From the NCBI GenBank assembly GCA_026874595.1, contig JAPPUL010000082.1, positions 868,001 to 932,000 on the forward strand: DNA of 64,000 nucleotides. The letters run 5' to 3'. The position numbers and the translations under genes were made by a program. How positions within the stretch are numbered: the stretch's first letter is position 1; each line of letters opens with the position of its first letter. The stretch comes from Sipunculus nudus. Taxonomy: Eukaryota > Annelida > Sipuncula > Golfingiida > Sipunculidae. Positions 46,239 through 56,500 of this stretch are shown one piece after another. The notes below the pieces were generated by a model. That model was not told the origin of the DNA and ran no database searches. It saw nothing but the letters and a program-made list of their open reading frames with translations.

Positions 46239-48621
46239 CATCTAAAGTTTCAACAAGATGGAAGCTAAGGCCATCTTTAACAGAGGAGCTAATCTGCTTA
46301 AGGTCTTTAATATTGTCTTTTGGACAAATAACTTCTTTTAATTTATTTCTCTTAGCAGCAATAATCTTTTCTTTTAGGCCGCCGATAGGCAAAACATATC
46401 CAGTTAAAGTTAATTCACCCGTCATACCGATTTTAGGTTTAGTAGGTTTATTAAAGACTAAAGATAAAATACTACATGCGATGGTAATGCCAGCAGAGGG
46501 CCCATCCTTGGGAGTTGCACCTTCTGGGACATGTATGTGTATGGATGAGTTTTTGAAGAAGTTCTTATGAGCCTCATAATTTGTTATAATCTTGCTAACG
46601 TGGCTGTATGCAATGGATGCACTTTCGGTCATCACATTCCCAAGTTGCCCAGTTAGTGTAAATGGTTTTGAATTTTCTTTTTGAGTCTTAATCGTTTCAA
46701 CAAATATAACGCTTCCGCCTGAAGGAGTCCATGCAAGCCCTGTGGCAACCCCAACGGTTTTATTTTTGAAAAAGACTTCTTCACTGTATAGTGCATTCCC
46801 AAGATATTTCTTTACAAGGGCTTTAGATATTTGTTTGTCATACTGCTTCTCACGTGCAATTAGGGATGCAATTTTACGACATATCTTCTCAAGTGCTCTG
46901 TCTAAGTTTCTAACACCGGCATCCCGTGCATAAGAGTTTATAATATAGATGTAAGCACTTTTAGTTAGTTTTACTTGATTTTTATTAAGGCCGTGTTTTT
47001 CAAGTTGTCGTGGTAATAAATATCTTTTAGCGATCTCGTATTTTTCTTCTTCGATGTAACCGGCAAGACGTATTATTTCCATTCTGTCTATTAATGGTTT
47101 AGGGATTGTGTCTATAGTGTTTGCCGTTGTTATAAATAGAATTGAGGAGAGATCATATGGCAAGTCTATATAATAATCTAAAAACTCTTTATTTTGTTCA
47201 GGGTCAAGGACCTCAAGCAAAGCGCTTGCAGGGTCTGCTTGGAAGCTATAACTTAACTTATCAATCTCATCTAACATAAAAACAGGATTTGATGATTTTA
47301 CATATTTTAAGCCCTGAAGTATTTTACCCGGCATAGCGCCTATATACGTACGCCTGTGTCCCTTTATTTCAGCCTCATCTCTCATCCCCCCAAGAGAAAA
47401 GCGATAAAACTTTCTTTTAAGAGCAAAAGCAATAGACTTTCCAAGAGAAGTTTTCCCAACGCCTGGAGGTCCAAGTAAACATATAATTGAGCCGCCGACA
47501 GTATCACCTTTTAGCTTTCTAACAGCAAGGAATTCAAGTATACGGTCTTTAACGTCCTCCAAGCCAAAGTGATCTTGATTTAGAATATTTTCAGCTTGCT
47601 TTAAGTTATTATAATCCTTAGTATAAATGCCCCAGGGTAAGGCTAGGATAGTATCTATATAATTTTTAGTTAGGGTATATTCTGCTGAATGAGGGTCTAT
47701 AGCTTTAAACTTTTCAATTTCTTTGTTTAGAGCTTCTTTTATTTCGTCATTAAATTTTAGTTTTTTAATACGTTTTTGAATGGATTTAAGCTCAACGTTT
47801 TGCGGGCTTTCATCAATGCCTAATTCTTGTTTTATTGCTTTTAATTGTTCTTTTAGGAAAAACTCCCGTTGTTTTTTGTCGATTACCGTATTAATTTGCT
47901 TTTGAATGTTAATCTGAAGCTCAAGTAGTTTAACTTCCTTGTCAAGATAACGCAATACTTTGTTAAGACGCTTTTTAACATCAAGCTCCTCAAGGATTTC
48001 TTGATATTCTGTTCTCTTTAGCTTAATAGCGGTAATAGCAAAGTCGCCTATATTAGAAGGCTCATCCACATTAGCAAGTGTTAGTTTTAATTGTTCAAGT
48101 AAGAGAGGATTATTTTCGGATAAAAGTCTTAACTGAGAAAGGATAGAGCGAGTATACGCTTTAATCTCTTCTTTAGTTTCGGTTTCCTTACTAGGTTCTG
48201 GATATTCAACAAAAGCCATAAGTCTAAAAGGGTCTTTTGAAGTAAATTTCTTTACCCTAAACCGTTTTAAGCTGTTAACAAGGATATTAACACCGCCATT
48301 TGGGAGGTTTATTTTTTTAGCTATTTTGACAACAGTGCCGACAGTATAAAGGTGCTCAGGGTTTATTTCCTTCGAAGCCTCATCTTTAACGAGAAGCAGA
48401 CCAACAAAGTCCATACTTTGCTCTAAATTATTAATAGCATCAATAAGGCGTGGTTCAGAGATTAAAATAGGAGTCATTATACCTGGGAATATAGGATTAT
48501 CAAAGATAGGGATAATAAAAAGGTGGCTTGGAATTACTTTATCAATAGAGATAAGTAAGTTATTATCAGATTCAATATTAGATTCAGGATTATCATTTTT
48601 AGAGTTATCGTTTTTAGGCAT
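46213..48621 (-). CDS. lon: ATP-dependent protease Lon
   Basis: Protein of 802 residues, normal LonA length. Order: N-terminal substrate domain (LFIIPIFDNPIFPGIMTPIL), coiled coil, AAA+ domain with Walker A LLGPPGVGKTSLGKSIA and Walker B PVFMLDEIDKL, GGMRDEAEIKGHRRTYIGAM pore loop, then the protease with GLAWTPSGG and the catalytic Ser in PEGATPKDGPSAGITIACS and Lys in GGLKEKIIAAKRN. It removes misfolded and regulatory proteins. Composition is Asn/Ile/Lys-rich, as for other minus genes in this G-rich stretch. Confidence 0.97.
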   Translation of the reverse strand: MPKNDNSKNDNPESNIESDNNLLISIDKVIPSHLFIIPIFDNPIFPGIMTPILISEPRLIDAINNLEQSMDFVGLLLVKDEASKEINPEHLYTVGTVVKIAKKINLPNGGVNILVNSLKRFRVKKFTSKDPFRLMAFVEYPEPSKETETKEEIKAYTRSILSQLRLLSENNPLLLEQLKLTLANVDEPSNIGDFAITAIKLKRTEYQEILEELDVKKRLNKVLRYLDKEVKLLELQINIQKQINTVIDKKQREFFLKEQLKAIKQELGIDESPQNVELKSIQKRIKKLKFNDEIKEALNKEIEKFKAIDPHSAEYTLTKNYIDTILALPWGIYTKDYNNLKQAENILNQDHFGLEDVKDRILEFLAVRKLKGDTVGGSIICLLGPPGVGKTSLGKSIAFALKRKFYRFSLGGMRDEAEIKGHRRTYIGAMPGKILQGLKYVKSSNPVFMLDEIDKLSYSFQADPASALLEVLDPEQNKEFLDYYIDLPYDLSSILFITTANTIDTIPKPLIDRMEIIRLAGYIEEEKYEIAKRYLLPRQLEKHGLNKNQVKLTKSAYIYIINSYARDAGVRNLDRALEKICRKIASLIAREKQYDKQISKALVKKYLGNALYSEEVFFKNKTVGVATGLAWTPSGGSVIFVETIKTQKENSKPFTLTGQLGNVMTESASIAYSHVSKIITNYEAHKNFFKNSSIHIHVPEGATPKDGPSAGITIACSILSLVFNKPTKPKIGMTGELTLTGYVLPIGGLKEKIIAAKRNKLKEVICPKDNIKDLKQISSSVKDGLSFHLVETLDEVIKLIFD

Positions 48622-48839
48622 ATTAAGTACTCATTATTAAAAAGGGCTATTAAACTATATCTTTAGTTATGTGTAATTATTATATATTAAATAAAAAAGA
48701 ATAAAGTAGCTGGCAACATATCATAAATAAGATACTTTTGAATGTATAATGAGGCAATGCATTTTTTGCAATAGAACTTTAATAAATAATTATCTAGTTA
48801 AAACTTATAATTTAAAACTTATATTTATGATATATTTTT

Positions 48840-49058
48840 ATGAAAAAGAAATTATATCTGTACGCAATAGTAATAGGACTTAGCCTTCTGGCAATAGTAG
48901 TTATAAATCAGTTTTTAATATATATAATGCCCAAAGGGCTTACGGAGAGTGAACAATTTCTGTGGTTCTCCAGATGGAGTTCTTCATTATCGTTTCTAAG
49001 CGTTCTTTTAATAATAGCGATAATCTATCGTTATATAAGTAGTAAGAAGGGGAGCTAG
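48840..49058 (+). CDS. Small membrane protein with two helices
   Basis: Protein of 72 residues. Two hydrophobic segments (YLYAIVIGLSLLAIVVINQF and SLSFLSVLLIIAIIYRYI) are joined by a charged loop. Unknown family. It lies between lon (divergent, ~220 bp) and recF (35 bp downstream, same strand), so it may share a transcript with recF. Confidence 0.55.
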   Translation: MKKKLYLYAIVIGLSLLAIVVINQFLIYIMPKGLTESEQFLWFSRWSSSLSFLSVLLIIAIIYRYISSKKGS

Positions 49059-49092
49059 ACTGCAAATAAATAGCCTTATAATCTGAATATTG

Positions 49093-50226
49093 ATGTATTT
49101 TAAAGAACTTCGTCTTGAAAATTTTAGGAATTATGAAGCACAAAATCTTAGCTTTTCTAAAAGTTGTAATATTTTGTATGGAGAGAACGGACTTGGCAAG
49201 ACAAATGTACTTGAATCTCTTTATATACTCTCGATGACAAAGTCTTTTCGTAATGTATTAGATAAAGAACTGGTGCGCTGGGGAAGTGAAGGTTATTTTA
49301 TATCTGCAAGACTAAGCGATGGCCAGGAGAATGAACATAATGTATCAGTGGGTTTTTACGATGGAAAGAAACAGATAAAATATAATGGTCTTGTACTAAA
49401 GCGTTTTTCTGATATGGTTGGTAAAATAAGGATAGTATCGTTTTTACAAGAAGATATAAATTTACTACTAGGCTCACCATCTATGCGTCGTCGCTATCTT
49501 GACACTTCGTTATCATTATCCTTTCCAAAGTATTTTCAAGAGCTTAGAACTTATAATAACATATTAAAACAAAGGAATAACGCCTTAAAGCAGATAATTA
49601 AAGGTCAACTTGGCCGAGAAGTTTTGTATGTATGGAATGAGAAGCTTGTCGAGACAGGTAGTATAATTTTTAAGATGCGCTATGATTTTTTTAAGCCAAT
49701 TAATGCTATAATAAAAGAACTTTATAATCAGCTTGAATTTAATCTTACAAAGTTTAATTTAGTTTATAATTCCTCTTTAAAGTTTATAAATATTGCTGTA
49801 GGGACAGAGGATATTAGTCAAAAAGATATAGGTTTTGATGAGCAGCAGATAAATAATGTCTTTAGAAAGCTTTTAGAGACTAATGAAGAGCGGGAATTAG
49901 CTTATGGACAAAGTCTTTTTGGTCCTCATAAGGATGATTTTTTAATACAAGCAGATGGGATTAACTTTAAGGATTTTGGTTCACAGGGTCAAAATAGGGC
50001 ATGTGTGCTAACATTAAAACTTGCTATGACATATTATATAGATGATGTAGTAGGAGAGGAGAGTGTATTACTTTTGGATGACGTACTTTTGGATTTAGAT
50101 GAGGTGCGTAAGAATAACTTTTTTAAACTACTTGGACAAAGACAAGTTTTTTTCACATCGACCTCATTATATGGTTTTTCTAAAATAGAAGATAGCGCAA
50201 AACTTTTTAAAGTCCCGTTTACCTAG
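49093..50226 (+). CDS. recF: DNA replication/repair protein RecF
   Basis: The ATG at 49093 (377 residues) is preferred over the TTG one codon earlier. MYFKELRLENFRNYEAQNLS, Walker A YGENGLGKTNVLES, LTMKLA-like VLTLKLAMTYYI, the SMC-type signature FGSQGQNRACVLTL and Walker B LLLDDVLLDLD are the RecF hallmarks. RecF binds DNA and ATP and helps load RecA at gaps. No dnaA, dnaN or gyrB flank it, so this is not the usual origin cluster. Confidence 0.92.
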   Translation: MYFKELRLENFRNYEAQNLSFSKSCNILYGENGLGKTNVLESLYILSMTKSFRNVLDKELVRWGSEGYFISARLSDGQENEHNVSVGFYDGKKQIKYNGLVLKRFSDMVGKIRIVSFLQEDINLLLGSPSMRRRYLDTSLSLSFPKYFQELRTYNNILKQRNNALKQIIKGQLGREVLYVWNEKLVETGSIIFKMRYDFFKPINAIIKELYNQLEFNLTKFNLVYNSSLKFINIAVGTEDISQKDIGFDEQQINNVFRKLLETNEERELAYGQSLFGPHKDDFLIQADGINFKDFGSQGQNRACVLTLKLAMTYYIDDVVGEESVLLLDDVLLDLDEVRKNNFFKLLGQRQVFFTSTSLYGFSKIEDSAKLFKVPFT

Positions 50227-50282
50227 TTAAGAAAAGTACAAAGGTTAAGTGTTTATAGATTAAGTAATTAAGTATATGATAA

Positions 50283-51128
50283 TTATCTTCTAACTATTTT
50301 AGAAGCAATATCCCAGTATGTTTTAATGGCTTTAGCACTTCTTGCAACCTCAGAAATTCTAAGTTCGTCAATAACAGTATCAGTCCCACCATATAGAGGG
50401 GCATAGCCTATATGTAATGGCAAGTTATTTATTTTCATTTTGGTTCCTTTTTTAATCTGTTTAGAGGCCTTAAGCTCGCCATCAATATAAACTTTCATAT
50501 ACTCGCCATTATAAGTAGCTGCAATATATTTCCATGCTCCGGCGATATTTTTTTTCCAATATACCTTAGAGTCCAACCATTCAGTCTGGCTAGTACTCTG
50601 ATTGGTTATACCGAATATAAGATTATGCTTAGGGAACTTGTCATGCTGTGAGTTTATAAGCCATAGTAAATAATTTGGGAGTCCATTTCCTTTTTCGTTT
50701 GTAAGCTTTCCAACGAGTGCAGGCAAGCGTGAGTTTTGAAATATGTGTATATAAAACCATCCTTCTATAGTAACAGCATATTCAGGAGACAGAAAAAGCC
50801 GCTCATCCTCAACATCAGTCTTACTATTGGCAAAAGATTCAAATGCCGTCCCAACAATACCGCTGCTAGACCAAGATGGACGAATTGTAACACCATCATG
50901 CTCATATTTTGTTTCGTCAAAAAAGAATTCTTCACGTCCCTCATCAAAATGCCATAAAGCCAAAGTGTGCTTATCAGCAATAAATTCACCTGTTTTCCTG
51001 TTAAACGAAGGATCATCAACTTCCAAAGCAGCAGGTTTTTTTAATGTTGCCTCAACTACAGCTGATTTTTGATTATTACAAAAAGTAAGGCTTATTAGAA
51101 TTGCGAGTAAAGGTATTAATAGTTTCAT
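50283..51128 (-). CDS. LamG/concanavalin-like lipoprotein
   Basis: The second Met (51128) gives a tidy lipoprotein signal (MKLLIPLLAILISLTFC); an earlier ATG at 51140 adds four residues. The mature domain has the LamG jelly-roll marks: KHTLALWHFDEGREEFFFDE, HDGVTIRPSWSSSGIVGTA, VTIEGWFYI, KYIAATYNGEYMKVYIDGEL and DTVIDELRISEVARSA. Such domains bind carbohydrates or serve as generic surface modules. Probably in the outer envelope. A 12-bp tandem repeat sits just upstream of the start. Confidence 0.78.
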   Translation of the reverse strand: MKLLIPLLAILISLTFCNNQKSAVVEATLKKPAALEVDDPSFNRKTGEFIADKHTLALWHFDEGREEFFFDETKYEHDGVTIRPSWSSSGIVGTAFESFANSKTDVEDERLFLSPEYAVTIEGWFYIHIFQNSRLPALVGKLTNEKGNGLPNYLLWLINSQHDKFPKHNLIFGITNQSTSQTEWLDSKVYWKKNIAGAWKYIAATYNGEYMKVYIDGELKASKQIKKGTKMKINNLPLHIGYAPLYGGTDTVIDELRISEVARSAKAIKTYWDIASKIVRR

Positions 51129-51142
51129 AGAATTACACATGT

Positions 51143-51190
51143 TTTTATAGATCTTTTTTATAGATCTTTTTTTATAGATCTTTTATAGAT
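51143..51190. repeat. AT-rich tandem repeat (TTTTATAGATC-type), four copies
   Basis: Four tandem copies of TTTTATAGATC (spacers of 1-3 T) lie directly before the LamG lipoprotein start, in the position of its promoter and leader. On the minus strand each unit reads GATCTATAAAA. Confidence 0.85.
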
Positions 51191-51297
51191 AAAAACGTTT
51201 TATTAATTTTATGTATTTTATAAACCACATAAAAAGATATATTAACCACTATTTAAGTAGTTAAATATAATCTAATGTAGTGCTGTCTCAAGAATAT

Positions 51298-52391
51298 TTA
51301 TCGTAAGCAATATTTGTATTTAGTTTCACTTTGTTTAAAGAGTCGTTTTTTATATATGTTAATTATCTTATCAGCAAATGATTTAGTATCACCAAGCTCA
51401 TAAAGGAAACCGTTGTAGCCGTCAATAACAAGTTCCTCACTGCCGCTTATTTTACTTGCAACAATAGCAAGACCAGAAGCCATAGCCTCTGAGACAACAT
51501 TTGGCATGCCCTCAGAAAGTGATGGAATAGTTAAAATATCATGTTTTTTATATTCTTTTGCTAAATCTTCCTTAGAAAGCCAACCAGAATATGAAACAAA
51601 GTCTTTAAGCCCTTGTTTTTGGATCTTGGTTTCAAAATGTTTTTTATCGGGCCCATCGCCAACTAGATGTAGTTTAAAATTTATCTTGTGCCTTAAAATA
51701 TCAATAAGTTCAATTAAAGTATGCCAACCCTTTTGCTTAGAAAAGCGTCCTACAAATAATAATTTAATATATGTTTTTTTTGGTTGTCTTTTTGAGTTTT
51801 TATATTTGGTGTATAAAAATTGGAGTCAATACCGTTTGGGATAATACCTATTGTAATATTCTTGGATAAAGTTTTAAGAGCAAGGTTTCTAAGCCCGTTG
51901 CTATTGGCGATGACATGAGTAGCTTTTCTCCAAATAAGTTTTGTTAAAGGTTTTAAAAAAGTGTGAAGTACTGAGATTCTACGTTCGACAAATCCTGGAA
52001 CATCAGCACCACGTAGAGAAATAACATAAGGGATTTTGTAAATAGCTTTTAATATAAGAGCAGGGATACCGCATGGGATGCTAAAGAAAGCGATGGTATT
52101 TGTGATATTAAACTGCCGAGTGATTTTTATAGCATAAAACGGGCTTTTTATGGTAAAGAGTAGAAGTTCGATTAAAGATGAGGCTTCTTTATATTTTCTA
52201 AAGACCGGGATACGAATAATTTTTATTTTGTCATTATGTATTGACTCAAAAGGTTTAAGGCCTTTGAATAAAGAAGATAAGATAAAAATATTGTGATTAT
52301 ATTCGCTCATACATTTTGCAATATTATAAGTTGCATTACTTGCACCTCCGCCTAATGGAGGGAACTCATAGTTTATAAGCAAAACGTTCAA
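51298..52391 (-). pseudogene. Family 4-type glycosyltransferase, interrupted by a frameshift in a poly(A) run
   Basis: Two frames together encode a GT-B glycosyltransferase. Residues 1-213 (52391 down to ~51750) carry NYEFPPLGGGASNATYNIAK, the acceptor side, and NGLRNLALKTLSKNITIGII up to PNGID. The second frame resumes at ~51770 with LLFVGRFSKQKGWHTLIELI and has LSEGMPNVVSEAMASGLAIV and GSEELVIDGYNGFLYELG, the donor-nucleotide side. The switch lies at eight A residues (minus strand, T8 at 51774-51781 on plus); nine or six would restore one frame. Such tracts are known to switch surface-glycan genes by slippage. A sequencing error is the main alternative. The C-terminus seems short of the usual final helix. 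Confidence 0.82.
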
Positions 52392-52627
52392 AATAGACTA
52401 CTCCGTTACAAAACTTAGATAGATAATAATATATAAAAGTAACGTTGCCAAAATAAATAATATACGGATTTATAAAAAGTTTTTCTTTTGTGAAGCTATA
52501 AATGTGAAGTTATAAAGCTATTAAAAACTAGACACAGTGTTCAGGCTAACGAATATTGTAGATGTGTAAATGGCTTATTATAAGCATGTTAAGATAGATA
52601 TGAAATATTTAAAAAGTATAAAAAAAG

Positions 52628-52656
52628 TTGACAATGTGTAAAGCTTATATTATAAT
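52628..52656 (+). promoter_or_regulatory. Near-consensus sigma-70 promoter
   Basis: TTGACA (52628-52633), a 17-bp spacer and TATAAT (52651-52656) match the housekeeping consensus exactly. It reads toward the tetR gene at 52800, with a ~137-nt leader. Confidence 0.9.
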
Positions 52657-52662
52657 TCCCGT

Positions 52663-52683
52663 GAATGTTCGTGTCGGATATTC
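52663..52683 (+). promoter_or_regulatory. Operator-like palindrome at the transcription start
   Basis: The 21-bp GAATGTTCGTGTCGGATATTC is an imperfect palindrome (GAATnTnCGnnnCGnAnATTC) starting 6 bp after the -10 box. The location overlaps the predicted start, ideal for a repressor. TetR-family proteins bind such sites, often upstream of their own genes. Confidence 0.65.
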
Positions 52684-52799
52684 CATATTGGGTATAAAGA
52701 TTAGACTAGACGTTTTAAAATAGTTTAGGATAAAGGATAGGAATAAAGGATAAAAGAAAGCGATAGAGAAAAAGGTAAAAAAGAGGGATGTAGAAAAAC

Positions 52800-53417
52800 A
52801 TGGTAGGGCTTAAGCAGAAGCGAAATATATTAGAGAGTGCAGAGAAGTTGTTTTCCAGGTATGGTTTTATGAACACTTCAGTGGGAATGATAGCAAAGGA
52901 GGCGGGAATATCTCGGGGGGCGTTATATACTTATTATGGAGGTAAGAAGGAGATATTTTGTGAACTTTTGGATAGTTTTTTTTCATCGGTGGATAGAGCA
53001 ATAAGGAAGATAGACTTAGCGAGTAAAGACAGTGCTATATACCAGATAAGACGAAATATGGCTGATTTGGTAGAAGTTTTTTATAAACGTCGGTATTTGA
53101 CAAAGCTTATATTAAACTATGCCTATGGGATAGATGATGGAGCAGATGAGAAGATATCGTTTTTTTATAAAGAAGGGGTACTGATGATAGACAAAGCGTT
53201 AAGAGAAGGGATAGAGCTTAAGCTACTAAGGGAGTGTAACACATATTATGTATCATTAAGCTTATTGGGAGTGATAAAGGAGCTTGCGCTGCATATAATA
53301 GATGAGAACATAGTGTCAGCGAAAGAGAGAGAAGATGTCATAAATGGATTTATAGACTTTGCCTTACGTGGATTATGGCAGGAGAGGGGAGAGGGAAAAG
53401 AGAAGAGGATTACATAG
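52800..53417 (+). CDS. TetR/AcrR-family transcriptional regulator
   Basis: Protein of 205 residues. The N-terminal 60 residues are a TetR DNA-binding domain: RNILESAEKLFSRYGFMNTS, then VGMIAKEAGISRGALYTYYG (recognition helix) and KKEIFCELL. The ligand-binding part is helical and not assignable. It is located between a strong promoter and the activase genes, so it may repress itself and perhaps those genes. Confidence 0.92.
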   Translation: MVGLKQKRNILESAEKLFSRYGFMNTSVGMIAKEAGISRGALYTYYGGKKEIFCELLDSFFSSVDRAIRKIDLASKDSAIYQIRRNMADLVEVFYKRRYLTKLILNYAYGIDDGADEKISFFYKEGVLMIDKALREGIELKLLRECNTYYVSLSLLGVIKELALHIIDENIVSAKEREDVINGFIDFALRGLWQERGEGKEKRIT

Positions 53418-53454
53418 AATAATCTTTATTAAAGAATTATGGTGGTATTGATGT

Positions 53455-53500
53455 TAGGGTGTGGGAGGTGTAGGGGTGTGGGGGTGTAGGGGTGTGGGAG
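53455..53500 (+). repeat. G-rich tract before the activase gene
   Basis: Units of the type GTGTAGGGGTGTGGGGG form a run with at least five G3+ tracts 45 bp before the activase start, on the coding strand. This meets the simple G-quadruplex rule and could slow polymerases or hide the ribosome site. Confidence 0.8.
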
Positions 53501-53544
53501 AAGAGTTTTAAAAAAAAATAAGAATTTAAGGAAGTAAAGTATAT

Positions 53545-56500
53545 ATGGAAAAAAGGATAGAGGAAGCGATAGTGGGGCTTGATGTTGGTTCTACGACGGT
53601 AAAATGCGTTGTTATGAATAAAGATAAAGAGATATTGTGGAAGGATTATAAGCGGCATGAGACGCGTCAGGCAGAGCTTGTGCTTGAGTTTCTAGAAAAG
53701 ATAAAAGAAGAAGTATGTGAAGATCTTAGAATATTTGTAACTGGCAGCGGGGGAGGGACGGTATCGCCTTATATAGGGGGACGATTTGTGCAAGAGGTAA
53801 ATGCGGTGATAATGGCAGTAGAGGAGTTGCATGGGGAGGATGCGGGGTCTGTAATAGAGCTTGGGGGACAAGATGCAAAGGTGGTGATATGGAAGGAGGA
53901 TCCAAAGACAAAGAAGCGGCAATTGTTTGCGAGTATGAATGACAAATGTGCAGGCGGGACGGGAGCGACAATAGATAAGATAGTTGCGAAGGTGGGAATA
54001 AGTAACGAGGAGCTTTCCAAGATACATTTTGATGATACAAAGTTACATAGTATAGCGGCAAAATGCGGTGTATTTGCAGAAACAGACGTTGTAAATTTAT
54101 TAAAAGCGAGTATCCCAGCGGAAGATATAATGATATCGTTGGCGGATGCAATAATCCGCCAAAACTTAAGTGTATTGATGCGTGGGAATCTTCTTAGGGA
54201 CAAGGTGGTATTGCTTGGGGGTCCAAATACGTTTTTAAAATTCCTGCTTGAAGGGTGGCAACAGCGGATAAAGGAAGTATGGGAAGAGAGGAAGTGGGTG
54301 CCGAAGACAATAGATGGGGGTCGATTATTAGCAGATGTTATGGATGAGTTAGTGATAGTGCCTGAGAATTCTCAGTACTACGCAGCGTATGGATGTGGAG
54401 TATATGGGCTTGGTGAGAAGGAAGAAGTAGGTAGAAATAAGGGATTAACGGAGTTGAGAGAATATATAGAAAAAGGGCGACAAGATAGGCTTATGCAAGG
54501 AGGTGCGGCGCCTGGGTTAGTAGGAAATGCAGCGGAGTATAAGACATTTATAGAAGAATACGAGATACCAAAGTTCAGGGGCTATAATTATAGGAGGGGA
54601 GAAGTAGTAGAGGGATATATAGGGCTTGATGGGGGTTCAACGTCAACAAAAGCGGTATTAATGAATAAAGATAAGGAGATAATAAGTAAGGTATACCAGC
54701 TGTCAAACGGCAATCCGATAGAGGACACAAAGCAAATATTAAAACAGCTTTCAAAGGAGGTAGAGGGGGAGGGGTGTAAGCTTGAGATAAAGGGTTTTGG
54801 GGCAACAGGTTATGCAGCAGATGTATTAGAAAAGACGATGTTGTGCGATGTAAATTTGGTTGAGACGGTAGCCCACATGAAGTCGTCAGTGCATTATTTT
54901 GGAGAAGTAGATGTAATAGTTGATGTTGGCGGGCAGGATATAAAGGTTTTATTCATGGAGCATGGACGAGTTAAGGATTTTAAGTTAAACACACAGTGCT
55001 CAGCCGGCAATGGATATTTTCTTCAAAGCATGGCCCAGCAGTTTGGTATAGACATAAGAAAGTATGCAGACTATGCTTTTAAAGCCAAAATAGCGCCAAT
55101 ATTTAATTATGGATGTGCTGTTTTTATGGAGCAAGATAAAGTAAACTTTCAACAGCAAGGATGGAGTAAAGAAGAGCTTATGGCAGGACTTGCGTTAGTG
55201 CTTCCGTTAAACATATGGCAATATGTGGTGCAAGAACCGAACTTACAAAAGTATGGGACTCGGTTTGTCTTACAAGGTGGCACACAATATAACCTAGCAG
55301 CAGTTAAGGCACAAGTAGATTATATAAAGGAGAAGGTGCCAAATGCGCAAGTTATGACTCATCCGCATACAGGAGAGGCAGGAGCAATAGGGGCTTGTAT
55401 AGAGGCAATAGAAGTGGTTGAAAAGAAAGGTGGTAAAACAAGTTTTGTAGGGCTTGATGAGGTTATAAAGATAACGTATGAGACAAAAACCTCTGAGGAG
55501 ACAAAGTGTACATTTTGTTCAAATAATTGTTCGAGAACTTTTATAGACACGAAAACGCCAAATGGTTTTAATGTAAGATATATATCAGGGTTTTCGTGTG
55601 ATAAGGGGATGTTTGAAAATAAGGAAGCACTTAAGGTTTATAGTGCAAATAATATAGAACTTAAGAAGAAGTATCCAAATCTAGTAGATTACGAATCGAA
55701 GCTGGCGTTTAAGAGTTTTGATGTGAAAAGACTTTATAGTGATGAATCGTTAGAGGGTATAGAAGCAGATATAGAAGAAGGCATAAAAGAAAAGTCCTTG
55801 TCAACGGAGAGAGTAAACAATTTGGAAGGTCGAGTTAGGAATGAGGAAGAAGTTAAAATAAGCCGTAAGAAAGCCTATCTTGCCCGACAAAAGCTTAGGA
55901 TAGGGATACCTAGGGTACTAAATAGCTATTCAACAGCCCCATTCTGGACAAGTTATCTTGAGGCACTTGGCATACGCTCTGAAAACATAATATATTCAGA
56001 TTACACAAGTGAGGAACTGTGGTCCCACGGGTCAAAATGGGGTTCAGTAGATCCTTGCTTTCCATCAAAAGTAACTAATGCACATATACATAATTTGCTT
56101 TATAAGAAGTCAAGAGCAAATAAGCCGCTAGACATGATATTTTTCCCGATAATAATAAATTTACAAACGCAGCTTGTAAATACGCAAAACAATATGGCAT
56201 GCCCGGTGGTATCAGGGTCTCCTGAGGTAGTTAAATCATCTTTTACAAAGGAGAAAGATGTATTTGATGAGAAGGGGATAAAGTATGTAAATCCGTCATA
56301 TGCCATGAGCGAACCCTATTTATTCCAAAGTCAGTTATACGAAAGTTTCAAGGAGATCTTAGACATAACGGAAGAAGAGAGTGACTTTGCGTATAAAGAA
56401 GGAGCAAATGCGTTAAAGAAGTTTAATGATCTAATGAAAGAGAAGGGGCGAATACTGCTTGAGAATCTTAGTAACGACGGACGAGTAGGAATTCTTATGA

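Noticed and set aside
49093-50226. recF as a marker of the replication origin
   Set aside because: No dnaA, dnaN or gyrB and no DnaA-box cluster seen nearby.
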